Source: Ifrita kowaldi (taxonomy: Eukaryota; Chordata; Aves; Passeriformes; Cinclosomatidae). Taken from it: a stretch of DNA of 64,000 nt. Shown here one piece after another: positions 35,900 to 48,400 of this stretch. Within the stretch, counting starts at the first letter, position 1; each line of letters begins with the position of its first letter. The notes beneath the pieces are model-generated. The model worked only from the letters and a program-made list of their open reading frames with translations, did not search any database and had not been told where the DNA came from. The stretch lies in NCBI GenBank assembly GCA_013398055.1, contig VZRS01002789.1, positions 751,978 to 815,977 of the forward strand, written 5' to 3'. Both the position numbers and the translations under genes were made by a program.

Positions 35900-37640
35900 G
35901 TCCAAACCCAAGAAATCTATAAGCATAATGAAGGTTTTGGAAAAAATATTATAGCAGGATCCCAGATAAAATATGTGCCATAATTCAAAAGGAAAACAAA
36001 GCAATCTAATAACACTCTGCATGGCTGAATGGGAAAGTTAAGGAGGCTGTCACAGGGAAAAGGTCAACAGTTAAAAAATTGAAAGCTTGCTCAAATAAGG
36101 GAAATAGGTCAAAAGGAAAACAGGTCATTTGAAGGGTTAGGACTGCAGAGCAAGCACAGGGTGGCTTTTTTTACTGATGGTCACATATTCATTAAATACT
36201 TCAAGAGCAGGATGCAGGTGAGTTAATCAGTGGAACTGCTTGATGTCCAAAGTATGAAAAAGGGACTCAGGGAACATAATTCCACAGTGAAAAAGCTCAG
36301 TGAAGTCTTTCCATGATCCTTCCCCATCCTACGCAGGGGAAATATCTGTGTATCGAACTTTTTCTGTAGTAGGTGGGTCAGGGAGGCTTGACAGGATACA
36401 GACAAATAAGTGGGGTGTTTTTAACCCTACAGGCAACCAAGACATCACCAGGACTGGATGGCATTTACCTGGGAGAACTGAAGAAACCATGAAACTGCAG
36501 GGCTGCAGCTGGTAAATGTCAAATACACCACAGCTAGAATCCTCTGTGACAAAGGAATGGTGGGGCGCCAAGGTGATTTGACCAAAGAAAAGGGTCCGGC
36601 AGGGTCTCGCAAGCACGGACTGCCAAGTCTGACCTCCAGCCTTAGCATGACAGGAGGGTCTGTAACACAGTGAAAGGTCACAGAACCAAGACAGCTTTTG
36701 GGAAAGGGTCAGCACAGCACCTGTGAAGGTAATTCCTGCCTTGGTTCAATGGCTGTGTCTCTAGGCTGATCCAATGAACATCACAGGTTTCGTTCCCCAG
36801 GAAGATTTTGGGAAGGCTCTTTCTGGAAAGACCAGCAAAGAAGCAATGATAAGAGGTTGAAGGAAAAGCCCTTTATGGGTGGGAAATGGGAACCAAAAGG
36901 TAGGGATCAATGGTCATTTTGCAGAGTGGAGAAAACGGATCAGCTATGGGACCAAAAAGCATCATCAGAAAGGACTCTGAGAACAAAACACAAAACTTTA
37001 TGTTGCCACTCTGTGAAAACTTGGCGCACCCGCATATTGATTATTGTTCATGGTTCTTATCTCCACACCTCCAGAAGGTCACTGCAAAGATAGACAAGAT
37101 ACAGAGAAGAAAATTATGATAAGGATGGAGCTGTAGTATCTGGAAAGATTAAAAGCATCTCTGTTTTACAGTTTGGAGAGAAAACTCAGTAAAATCAGAT
37201 TGAACTTCAAAAAATTATGAAGTCAGTAGATTATCAGGATGCAGAATTATTGTTCAACAGATCCCACAATGTTAGAACTGTCTGGAACACTTCAGAACCA
37301 GCTTCAGAACACAAAAGCTGGTAAGACCTTGGTCTAAAACAGTTGAAAGGATTTAGCTTTTCACAGCTACTGAAGCTGTCCCCGTGGGAAGTTATGGAAA
37401 GACACAGGACCAACAGATTCAGAAACAGATTAGCCATAGGTAACAAATCCACAACCAGATATGCTACTGACTGCATCTGGGATTACTGGGGAATACAGGG
37501 GAGGGGAAGCATACTGCAGGCAGCAGATGGGCTCACGCTCACAGTCTCACTTTCTGCACTGTCGGAAGCCTGTCCTATGTTGGCCACTGGTCTAACCCAG
37601 CAAGATATTTCATTTTTTCTCAAGAGATGAAATAATGCGA
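35900..37640 (+). pseudogene. Ancient CR1/L3-like LINE with internal deletion
   Basis: Blocks appear in the correct order for the older turtle/crocodile-type CR1. AATTCAAAAGGAAAACAAAG with GCATGGCTGAATGGGAAAG lies near 35985-36045. CACCAGGACTGGATGGCAT, the start of the RT region, lies near 36447. AGGGATCAATGGTCATTTTG lies near 36902. The C-terminal block CACCCGCATATTGATTATTG with ACAGAGAAGAAAATTATGA lies near 37026-37120. The 3' end CACTGTCGGAAGCC and GGTCTAACCCAGC lies near 37557-37605. The stretch that should hold the catalytic FADD motif, between about 36935 and 37010, is missing. No intact frame remains, so this is an old dead copy. Confidence 0.7.
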
Positions 37641-37644
37641 CATA

Positions 37645-39925
37645 AGCCCTGCCCTGAGGACATCTCTATAGCAATGCTTTATTTATTCTTTCTTCTTCTC
37701 CTCTGATATCATCCATCAGTCTGGTCTGCAGCATCGGTATAACCAAGGTGTCAAAGCAGCAGCCTAGACTTAGATAGATGCTTTATCAGGGTGGAAGCTT
37801 CCTTGCCATTTCCTAACTCTGCCAGTTTTAATCCCCCATCTATTATTTTGAATAGACAGGATGTTCCTGGGAGAAATGAAAATATACAGAGGATCATAGA
37901 AGAGACCTTTTATTCTGGTTTCATTCTTACATTTCATTCCCGTGTGTTCCATAGGCTCCCAGTGGGGTTGATACAAAAAGACTGAAATGAGGAAAGAAAT
38001 TTTCCAGGGTTTGCTTAGTTGGTTGTTGTGTCTTGGGTGTTTTTTCCAGCTTGTCTTGACTCCCAGTATAGCTACAGTACCGATGAAAATAACAGACTAC
38101 TTTCAGGTTAATGAAGAATTCCTGCCACTCAAATTTCCTTCTAGCGTCTGCAATGCCTGCTGATGTTCACCTTCAATTTTCAGAGGGTCCAGGGCTCCCT
38201 ACCATCCTGGCTTTATTTGATGTACAAGCAACGTGGGACAGAAAATGTCAGATTTTCTGTGTGAAAAGCAAACTAATGTTTATGACTTCCTAGGTCTCAG
38301 CTAGGGAAGACAAAAAAACTCCCAGACAGCAAGGACCTAGACATGCACTCAGACACAGGCACACTCTAATCAAAATGGAAATTAAAAAGTTCTGCTTTGA
38401 AAAACTAAGAAATATGGGTACATTTATTTGCCTTGCAATCTATGTTTGAAAATGCTTGCACAAATGTATGAAGTGTTGGCAGAGCACACTATCACATGTT
38501 GGCCTGTTTCACTGTTACACACAGTGCCCTTATTCCTGTTGGTCTGCAGTAGAATATTGGCTTTACTGTGCAATTTGCTTATTTTTTCAATAACTCAGAT
38601 TTCCCTCCTGCTTTACACACCTAGCCAGTGGAAGCAGGATAAAACGTGACAACTCAGATACTCCAGTTTAGCAAGATGCATTTTGCTAAATCATCCCTAT
38701 GCATCAGAACCACTCTCTATTTGTGTCTAGCAACATCTGGCAAACAAGCACTGATATATTATAATGTTTATCATGCCAGATGGCAATATGTCTTCAATGT
38801 CACCTGCAGGATGAAATAAAACCTTTGTTATCATTGTTTCTTACCCACCCACTCACTTCCCCCTGTCTCCAGTCATCATAAGAGAGCTCAATTCTCTGCT
38901 GACAGAGTGGTTAAATATTAAAATAAATGTAGGAAATGGCAACAGGTTACTACACAAACCTAATTGCTTAAAGCTATAAAGCATTTAATTAACTATGAAT
39001 TTTATAGTAATTCAATGACATACCATTTTCACTATAAACACCACAATTTCTGCACAATTAAAAATTACTCCTAAACTATCATTCTGGATAATGCTAATTG
39101 TGTACTGCAAGGGAGAAAAATATCCAAGGTCATGCCTATTTGAATGCATGCTCATGAAGTCAAAAGGAAGCATTTCCAGCTGCATCTATGGAATATCAAG
39201 TGCTTTCTTCTTCCACTTGGGATTCTCCATATGTTTCCTCCTTGAACAAGGGCAGTTTGAAGTCATTATAATCTTCTATTAATGGGGTTTACCTATCAGT
39301 CTCTTTTCTGGGAGCAGTCCTTGTGATGGATTTAACCTGGGGCTGCAAAATAGAAGGGTGGGAAAAAAAATTGAGTCATTCTCTTGGCTTGTTCATCAGA
39401 AAGGATTTTTTGCTCTCAGTATGCTGTTACACTTTATCAACAAACTCTTGGTTATCATCAAGCAGAGTGTGAGTTATTTTCTATATTTTAGACCCGTTAG
39501 AATAAAAGCTTCTATAGATCAAACATGTATTTTAAATGTAAAGAATATTTATTTTCAAAAAACCAGTATCGGAAACCATCAAACTCTGTAAGTCTCACGG
39601 TTTTTCATATATTATGTGTTCGCTTTCCACAAAAAAAAATGAATACACTGTGTTTCACTAGAAGTTCCCTGTTAGCAAGCAAATTAGGATACCTACCATT
39701 TATCAAAGGATTCAGCTTCCACAAAAAAAAATGCAAAACTGACAACCACCACCCTTTTTAAGGTGTATTGTTGTTAGCATTCATAGACAAAGAGGAATTT
39801 TAGCAACACGTTTTCTTTAAATACTTTTATAAAGGCCTGAAATAACAGTATGAAAATGATGAAGTGTTCATGCATCCTTTGGCTTTTCTATTTAAGGCCT
39901 GTGGTCATCGGCCTGCATGACAGAG
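37645..39925. other. Unannotated stretch, nothing recognised
   Basis: AT-rich DNA with only short frames. No repeat, splice-site pair or RNA gene could be supported. Confidence 0.4.
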
Positions 39926-39926
39926 G

Positions 39927-40064
39927 ACCAAAGAATTGCCCAATTGTGCATTTGGTCCCCTAATTACTGTTTAATTTCACTTCCATTCTCACAAATTGAG
40001 TGTTAAAAATGAAAATGAAGTAGTGATTTGGGGGCCAAATGCCCAATTGTGCAATTCTTGACAG
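39927..40064. repeat. 138-bp imperfect palindrome (fold-back element)
   Basis: The two halves are inverted copies around a centre near 39995. The left arm, from AAAGAATTG to TTTGGTCCCC (39930-39960), pairs with the right arm, from GGGGGCCAAAT to CAATTCTTGAC (40030-40062), at roughly 36 of 42 positions. Pairing continues more weakly toward the apex. The near-palindromic 13-mer GCCCAATTGTGCA occurs in both arms in the same direction (39938-39950 and 40041-40053). It could be a MITE-like relic or form an RNA hairpin; no target-site duplication or family could be recognised. Confidence 0.8.
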
Positions 40065-43000
40065 TGCAGCTACTTAATAGTGGTGGCAAATTAAGCATGA
40101 CATCCAAGCAAATGAACCCTTCTTCAGATCATCTGGAGAAGGCCTTATGGCCACCAACCATATGGAAATCAAAACAAGTCCTGCCTTTGACTTTAGAGAT
40201 ATGGGGATTAGACCTTGCTTCACAAAAGGAAAGCTGAGGTGTAAAGAGAGGTGTTTCCTACTTAGTTCAGTACCCAAATTGATGTACATAATTCTAAAAT
40301 GAAGGATTTAAACAAAATAAAAACAAATTTCTTGGGATCTTTGTACCTACCACTAAAAATAAAAACAGGACTCAGGAAACATGAAAATTAGTTCCTATTT
40401 ACAAAAGTGTCTTCCTTCAACTGTGTATTGTCCAGTTTTGAATATCTAAGCTTGACAGTCTGACTTGGTTTCCCAAGTTCAGAGCTACATCAAATTTAGC
40501 TTCAGATAATGGAAGAAATCATCTGCCTCTGGTAACCCCAAAAGCGTGCAGGTGAGAAATAGGATCAACTTTATTTTTCTAAGAATCTATTTTAAAAAAG
40601 TACATATTGTTTTCTTATAACATGACATATAAGCTGAAGTTGCATATATTAAACTGAAGACTGTAAAAGATTTAATGAAAGTTTTGTTTCTACGATGTGA
40701 GCCTTCTGAGTCTGTCTGTGCCCAGAAGACAGAGTAGAGGACCATGCCCTTCTGTACAAATACAGAAAATAGATTTGGTCCCCACTGGAAAGTCTCAAAA
40801 GACTATTAAGATCAGATTTCCAGAGCACAAGAAAGGAAAGAAGAAAGTAAAAAGGACTTATTTTGGCCTAAATGCTTCTGACTCAGAGCAGGTAAAACAG
40901 AGGAAGGAAGCCTATGAGTGCAGCTTCCCTGGCTCTGCAGATATGCTGAGGATTCATTTCAGATTCATTTCCTCTCACCTTAGTGGCCTGGTCACAAACT
41001 GGGCATCTCAGTGTAATGATTTTATATGCTCAGACAGGTTGGCTGGTAGAGGCATCAGCCTCTGAGCATCATATAGGTGCCGTGGTGTTGGGTTGGATCA
41101 CTCACTTTCCATCAGTGCCTATCCAGGGAGAGGTTTTCTCCTCAAGGTCACAGACTTTGCTTTAACGCTACAGGGAGCTGAACTTGCCTCCCACAAGCAA
41201 AGGGGAGATGCGTGCAGAGAATGTAGAGACACTCCCTTTAAACCACCCAGACAGTGACTGCCAAGCTGCAGCAGCCCCAGGCTCTCCTCAGCAGGGTTAG
41301 GCTGTTATCCTGCTCCAGGATATGGTGGTGTGAGCTGCTCTGGGGGCAATGCAGGTATACCCTGAGTCCAGTAAGTCTCTGTGGGATCATTTCTTGCCTT
41401 ACACAGCATGTCAAAGCTCACGGAAAGCAATTTTTCTTTCAGTGCCTCCTTTTCAACTGGGAAGCATTTGAAGGGAAGCGCTTGCCCCTTGAGTGCTCAA
41501 GTGTGTACTTTGTATTGCCAAGAAAGGGCACTCCAATAGCTCTTCTGGGAAAGCACACCATATTTCACCTCACCCCATGCACTTTCAAGGGGCTTTGCAG
41601 AAATGGCTTGTTCTGGGACATCTATGAAATATAATTAGGAAGAAAAATAAAGAAGCTTTCTTCTCTTTCAGGCTGAGGTAACCCACAGTGAGAAAAAACA
41701 AGACTCTTTTGCTTTTTCCTTGCCTGAAGTGCTCCAGCCTCTGAGAGGTCATCTTTGAGACAGAACTGTTTTAATTTCCTGGCTTATAAAGCAAGCAATT
41801 ATGATATTCAGGGAGACAGTGTGGATTTTGTGCAGTTAATTTCTGAGCAAGGAAAACTCCAGTGGTCTGTATCCACAGATCAGCAGTCATATTCTTCTGT
41901 GGGACCATCAGGGCTGGTATCTGCAGGAAGAACAGTGGCTGCAGCTGGTACCATGGTGGTTATGCTACTGCTCAATGCAAGGGGTAGGGGCAAGGTACTA
42001 AGGCCAGAAATGTCTGTTGTCTCCCAGGTTATCTCTAGTGCAAACCACACGTAGAGTGGAATGAAGATGAGTATTTATAGGGACAAAATTGGCTTTTATT
42101 TTTAATCGTAGTACAGCTCATTTGGGCAGTGTTGAAAGAAATTAGGTCTTTTCATGGTGTTTTGATTTGTTTTTTTCCACCAGTGTGAGCTGTAGAATAA
42201 AAACCAGGGATGGTTTGAACCACTGTAAACAAAATCAATTGCAAGTAATGACATTTAATGCTCTCTGTTACTTTTTTCTCTAGTTATGTGTTTATAAACA
42301 CACAGAGGTCCATGGGAAAAAAATTCTGAGCTCTTTGGCTGTTGCCAGGCTGTCTTCTATATTTGTGCAGATCACACAAAAAGGGTTCATTAGGTCTCTG
42401 CTGGCCGACACCCTGCACAAGGATGGCCCAGGCCATAAGGAGAAACAACAATACCAAGGTGCCATGTGAAGGCAAAGCACCAAGTCTTGTGTGATCATTT
42501 TTTTATGTTTATGGCTAGCTACTCTGTCTCCCTTCAGACTTCTTTCCTTGTATGCAGAGGCCTCTTGCTCTTGAACTTCTCCAGAAAACCTGGAGAAGTT
42601 TTCTTTGACAAAACTTTGTATTTGTTACTTTTCTTCTGAACTCTCCCTAACTTTTCTGTGTTGTCTTTCCAACAAGGCATTTGCAACAGACTGCTGTATT
42701 CCAATTATAATCCCAGCAGTGCTGCACAAAGAAAAAAAATTGTTTGCCTTATATGCACATAACCATCTTCCTTGTTCCTCTTGTCACTGACCTGAATGCA
42801 AAATCTCAAATCTATTGAGACATTTCTTCAGCTCAAATAAAAATGTAATTACTTTTCATAAGGAGTTTTAACCCTGCAATATTGAATCTTTGGGATGCCC
42901 TGAAATTGAGAAGTTGTGACCCAACATGTTACAGCACGGATGAGACTGACAGCTCTCACCCTTCTGCATCACACAGCTATCACTCCCCGCTGCACACACT

Positions 43001-44300
43001 GCTAGCACAGCTCGGGGGGAACCCTGGATGCGAGAGCAGAGTAAAATGTTCCTGAGGCAGTCTGGAGGGTGGGATGGACAGGAGAGCACATGCGAGAGGT
43101 TCAGTACAGATACAGATAGCAGAAATAATCCCTTGAAATGAAGCAGACAGTACTTCTAAGGAGGAAGGGGAGGAGGGACTCAATAACTTTTGAGCGGGTC
43201 TCAAAAAGACTGGATTGCTCTGTTCCAAGGACAGAAACAGGTGGGGTGAGAGGAACGAGGAAATCTCTTATGCGGATGCCTGTCTTGGCCTGGAGTGACA
43301 TTTCTCCTCTCATCTGCAGTGCATAACTAGCCTAACTTTAAACTGCTAAATGGAAGTCACAAGGACTTCATCCCATCAGTCTAAAGCATCTACCTGCAGG
43401 ACTACCTGTGTTCTAGCTGAAGATTGTGGAGACACAGGGCTTCCATTAGAGCCCAGTGTAAAGGCAATGTGTCTCACTAAAGACAGGAATGGTATTACAA
43501 AAAACAAAAAACACGTCTAGGCCAACGTGTGTTGGTATTACTGAGCCCTTTGCTATGGACATCAGCAAGAGTAGGCCCTGCAAATTCAAGTCAGACAAGT
43601 GAAATGTAGTATTTACACTCTGCTTTCACAGGGCTTGGTTCTAATCTCGTTAGTAGAAATCAGTAGCAAGATTATTTATGTCATTACAGTTATATCAAGC
43701 AAATCAAGGTGCTTGGGCCCCATTTCACCTCCTCTTACTAATATTCTGCCAGGATTATTGATAACAGTGGTGTGCAAGTAAGAAAACTATGAAAAATATT
43801 CATTTCAAGCTCCACTGCAAGCAGAGTAAAATAATCAATATACACTTACAAACCATAAAGAAAAGAAGTTTGCTTTGGAACAAAACTGGACCAACAAGTA
43901 AAATGTAGTGTGAATAATTGGAAGAAAATAGTAAGTATACAATTAAAATAATCTGTTTAAAGGAACATTCTCCAGATAAACAAAATCCATACCTAGTTTG
44001 CTTCTAGTTTTTTTGATGCCTGCTTCCTTTTTCATTTAGTCCATTTTTTTTTTTTTTACCTTTTCCCCCCATTAAATGCAATTTTGGTCAATTTGGTTCT
44101 GTCTGAAGTCAGTTTTATTTCTGTTGAAACACTGCTCACTGGCTTTGCCTCAGATATCTTTTCAGATGAGCAAGAACCTGAAATGAATGATTAAGCATTT
44201 TGGGCTTTTCTGTCCTTTCAGTTTGCACAAAGATATATTTTGCTGGTTTTTTTCTCTAGGTATCACTAAAATTAGCTTTGATTTCAATCAAAAGGGAAAG
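40065..44300. other. Unannotated stretch, no gene confirmed
   Basis: Open frames of 122 and 126 codons at 40697-41065 and 41254-41634 have no recognisable motif and no splice context. A perfect 11-bp hairpin lies at 42574-42600. Otherwise nothing could be identified. Confidence 0.4.
42574..42600. repeat. Perfect 11-bp inverted repeat
   Basis: AACTTCTCCAG and CTGGAGAAGTT are separated by a 5-base loop (AAAAC). Small and possibly a chance occurrence. Confidence 0.85.
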
Positions 44301-44301
44301 T

Positions 44302-44408
44302 TCTACCAGAAAAAAAAATACCAAAAAAAAAANNNNNNNNNNNNNNNNNNNAAAAAAAAAAATACAAAAAACAAAAACAAAAAACAAAAAACAAAAAAAA
44401 AAAAAAAA
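44302..44408 (+). repeat. A-rich low-complexity tract containing an assembly gap
   Basis: A tract of A runs with CAAAAA/ACAAAA units is interrupted by 19 unresolved bases at 44333-44351. Homopolymer A on both sides of the gap indicates that it is a sequencing or assembly failure in simple sequence; the true length is unknown. Confidence 0.95.
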
Positions 44409-44411
44409 CCC

Positions 44412-45140
44412 ACTAACTCGAGTTTGGAAAAAAAATGAGACATACTATTTAGTCCCCAGTTTGGTTTTATTTAATCGCTTAATACTGTTTTCATAAAATT
44501 CTTTAGAACATAGCCTTATATCATCTAAAAGAGCATAAGTTGTTGGTTTCTTTTAGATGGACCATAAAATGCAGATTAATTTTGTGATTGGATGCTCAGC
44601 TGGAGTTATTCTTTACTTACCACAGAAAAGCAGATGTTTCATATCCTCTGGGTAACTGTGGACCATAAAAAGTCATAGAAAATTTTCTCCTTTTTTTTTT
44701 TAAAGAAACCCAAACTAACTAGATAATGGTTCCATGGTGTTTCCCTTCTAAATACAGGCTCATTCACCAAGACCACTGAAATATGACAACCGTATATGAA
44801 TTTGGAGCACATAATTAGAGCAAGCCTCAATAGTAGAATCTTATTCCTTAATGCTTCCTTTTCTCTACCCCTATGAGCTGTAAATATTTGTTTCTGTACA
44901 ATTCAAACATATTATTCAGTCACTAATGAGAATGCAATATTGACTGTCAGCAGGAGAAAAATACTTTACTGGGATTGTCCTAAAGATTAACTGAAATCAG
45001 ACAGCTGCCTAGCAATATTTTGTTTGAGCAGGGATGCATGGACAGGCTCCTTTGTATAACCTTGGCTGTGAACTTGTTAGGAAGTGTGTAGGTTGATCTG
45101 TGGTGTGCTTGTGGACATGATATCAAGGAGTAATGCTTTA
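44412..45140. other. Unannotated spacer
   Basis: No gene or repeat recognised between the A-rich gap and the next CR1 tail. Confidence 0.4.
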
Positions 45141-45416
45141 AACAAGGGGTAATGGCTTCAAGCTGAAAGAAAATAGGTTTATATTAGACATTAGGAAGGA
45201 ATTCTTTACTCTGGGGATGGTGAGGCATTGGAACAGGTTGCTCAGAGAAGCTCTGGCTGTGCCATCCTCAGAAGGGTTCAAGATCAGGTTGGATGGGGCT
45301 TTGAACAACCAGGTCTAGCAGAAGGTGTCCCTTCCTGTGGCAAAGGCATTGGAAGTAGATCTTTAAGGTCCCTTCCAACGAAAACCTTTTCATGATTCTA
45401 TGATTCTATGATTTTA
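45141..45416 (+). mobile_element. CR1 LINE 3' end
   Basis: The plus strand reads AACAAGGGGTAATGGC, AAATAGGTTTATATTAGA, GGAATTCTTTACTC, GGAACAGGTTGCTCAGAGAA, AGGTTGGATGGGGCTTTG, AACAACC and GGTCCCTTCCAACG, and ends in repeated TTCTATGA units. This is a well-preserved ~275-bp CR1 3' end with no coding capacity. Confidence 0.95.
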
Positions 45417-48400
45417 TCTGACATCATATACCAGTTACTTGAACCACCAATGGAAGAGAAGACAGGTGGATCTCATTTCTTATCGCAGAAACATTCATCT
45501 TGCAGAAAGAACAAATCATTGTGGACAGTTACGGCAGACCACTCAATATGCAGCAAGCTCACAGCCCATAGGCTTTGCTCTTGATCTCTCTTCTGAATTA
45601 ACTCCTCATTCCTACTGCAGGAGACATTAACAGCCAGAGAGAAAAAGCACTGTCCCACTAGGCTGTACAACAGGCAGGGCAGTAGCAGTGGGAAGCCCCT
45701 TCCCATACAGAAACAGCTGAATGGGCGGGTGGCCAGATTCAGCAGGGAAATGAGACAGCAGGTGGGAACATGAGATAGGAAAGGAAATTAATGGGAAGAA
45801 CAATCTTGTTTCACGTGCTGGACCATAGCCTCTGTGCATCGTCTGGCACTATCCCGCTCAGCCTCCAGGCGTCTGTTGCACTGTCTGTTACTGATAGAAG
45901 CTCTTGGTGCTGTGAGCTCTTGGACAGCATTGAATAAATTCACAGGGCTGTACCCCATCTCTTCCAGTAATGTTGTGTGTGCATGGCTGGGAGTTTTCCT
46001 GACACAGCCACTGACCATTTCATCATCACATATGGAAGGAGAGATGACCAGAGGCAGACAGCTCGGGCCCGGAGGACAAAACCCTGTGTTAGAAGTTACG
46101 GAAGTGGAAGCTTTTGTTCATCAATGGGAAGGAGTTATCTGAAACATTAGAATGAAAAATGGATCTGAATATTATTAGTCATGAATAGCTTAAACTACCC
46201 CACCAAATCAAAGTCCAGTTAAACCTACTTTACAGCAATTAGATATTGATACGAGCAGTGTTTTTTCCCCTAGCCAGAGATCTCAAAGCACTCAACAAAG
46301 TTGGTACTGCATTATTTCCCTTGAGTTGCAGGTTGCTTCTCTTTGATTCTTGGGGCTCTCCTTAGTGTCTGCAAGGCCCCACACCCAAAACCCTGTCCAG
46401 GTTCAGAGCTTCATTTTTTTTACACCTTTTTGGAGGAAACAAGCAGCAGGATGACAGCTCTGCTACCAAAATCTTTCAAGTTCAAGCTAAAGCCTGGTGA
46501 CTGGCAGCATGCCACTCCCTGTGCAGACTCTCTATTGATTACCAGAGGGGCTCTGTGCAGAGACAGCAGTTTTCTCCTCCACAAGTGCAAAAATCAGAGC
46601 CAATTTGAGCAGAGGCTGATGGTGAAACAGAAATCAGAGTGGAAGTGAAGGAGAACTGAAGTCATAGCAATAAGGCTGTGTAGATGAGATGTGCACAGAA
46701 ACTGAGTCCTGGGCAGATGTTTTATGCCAGTGGAGTGGTTAAGTGGCATGCCTTACTCCATACAGCCCTAGCAAGATCAATAGCAGCCATCAGATCTTTT
46801 ATTCTTTTCCATTAACACCCTCAACACTGGATATCACTAGAGCATTAGCAGTGTGGTGAAGCAGTATATTTTTGGCATTTGTACTAATATATTTACTCTC
46901 TTAAAACTTGCCAGGATTTGTGACTAACAGCATCAGATACAAATCAGCAAGTATTGTATTTCAGAAGCTGTTTTTCTAGAACTTTACAACAATGCTAAAT
47001 AGATCCTTAAGCCACAACACATCTCTCTTTTCTTCTTTGATTTCTTTTATTTCCTTCAGCAAAGCCCCTTTTGAAACAGTGAAGAATTCCACGCAAGGCT
47101 ATGAAGATTCAATATACATTGCTCAGAGAGAATTATTTCCCTATAAATTGATTTCAGAAAGAGATGTTGGCATTTTGACCAAAACCGCATATCTTAAATT
47201 ATCTTGTCTCCCTCCAAACACACAGTCCTAAGCCCTTTTTTGGGGCTAGAAAGACAGTCATACTTTGGCACAATTTAAAAGGTTTTGAGAATGATGATGA
47301 TTTAAAACAAAGTGTTCCCCAAGCGGGCTGTGGACTTGAGCAGAAACAGCCGCAGAGTCCTGTGGCGACTTCACAACATAGAATTGATTTAGCAGGGAAG
47401 TGTGTAGATTGAACAGTGATGGATGCTGTAGAAAACTGTGTGATATAGAAGATAGATGGTCATTTGAAAAAGATCGAGGAAAAAAACACTGAAAACCAGG
47501 AGAGCCTCCAGCTTTGTTCAAATTATTATCAGTATCAGAGCCAGTAAGGCCTCAGAGACAAAGTGCATGGATAAAGCCATGTTCTGCAGTGTCCTTTCTC
47601 TTCAGAAGGGCTGCCCCAGTGCAAAAAGCTGTTGCTGCAATAAATGTCATGAGACACCAACACAGCTGTATGAAAACTCCTCTTACACAACACAGGGACA
47701 TGCACGTGGGGTGTTCATACACTGAAACACTGATATTGCTGGTGCAAGACAGAGAGCAAATAAACATCTAACATCCCCTGGCTTCTCCTGGGCAGGGGCT
47801 GAGTCCCCAGATGTGCTCCCAGCTCCCTTTCCTGCCTGGACTGGAGCAGGTGCTGTGTGCATGGTCACTATGGGGCCAGGGGTCTTACCCTGATAAGGAT
47901 GGCCAGCATGGGAGAGGAGGAAGCAGAGGGTGCTCTGCACTGCTTGTCACCAGGAGATCATTAAATACATCTCTCATTGCTTTCTCTTTTTTGGCAGGAG
48001 CATTGTTTGTTTGTGGTGACTAAAGATGAAGGCTATCCATCAGTCTTACTCTTAGAAAGCACTTCAGGCCCTTTTATGTTCTGCTAGCAGATGATGGAGT
48101 GATGGAAATATGTCTGCAAATATTCCCTGTCCTCTCAAGAAAACATATCCCAAGACAAAATGTTGTAAAAAATCAACCACACTATTTTGATAAATTCCTA
48201 CAAGCCATATAAAACCTCATCCCCTTGTAAACACCAGAGAATGCAATTTTTGCAAAGACACTAACAAAAAATATGTACATTTGTGCTTGCAAATGTAAGT
48301 TAAATTCCAAGGGCTCGTTTTGAGACTCACTTCCAATTCCTAATTTTGCAAATGCTGTTAATACCTTCAACGCCTCATTAGCATATCCTGTATGCTCTTT

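Noticed and set aside
36329..36715. 128-codon minus-strand frame
   Set aside because: Lies antisense inside the ancient CR1-like element and has no motif.
42574..42600. Hairpin followed by T-rich bases resembling a bacterial intrinsic terminator
   Set aside because: The context is a vertebrate nuclear genome; such a terminator has no meaning here and an 11-bp inverted repeat can arise by chance.
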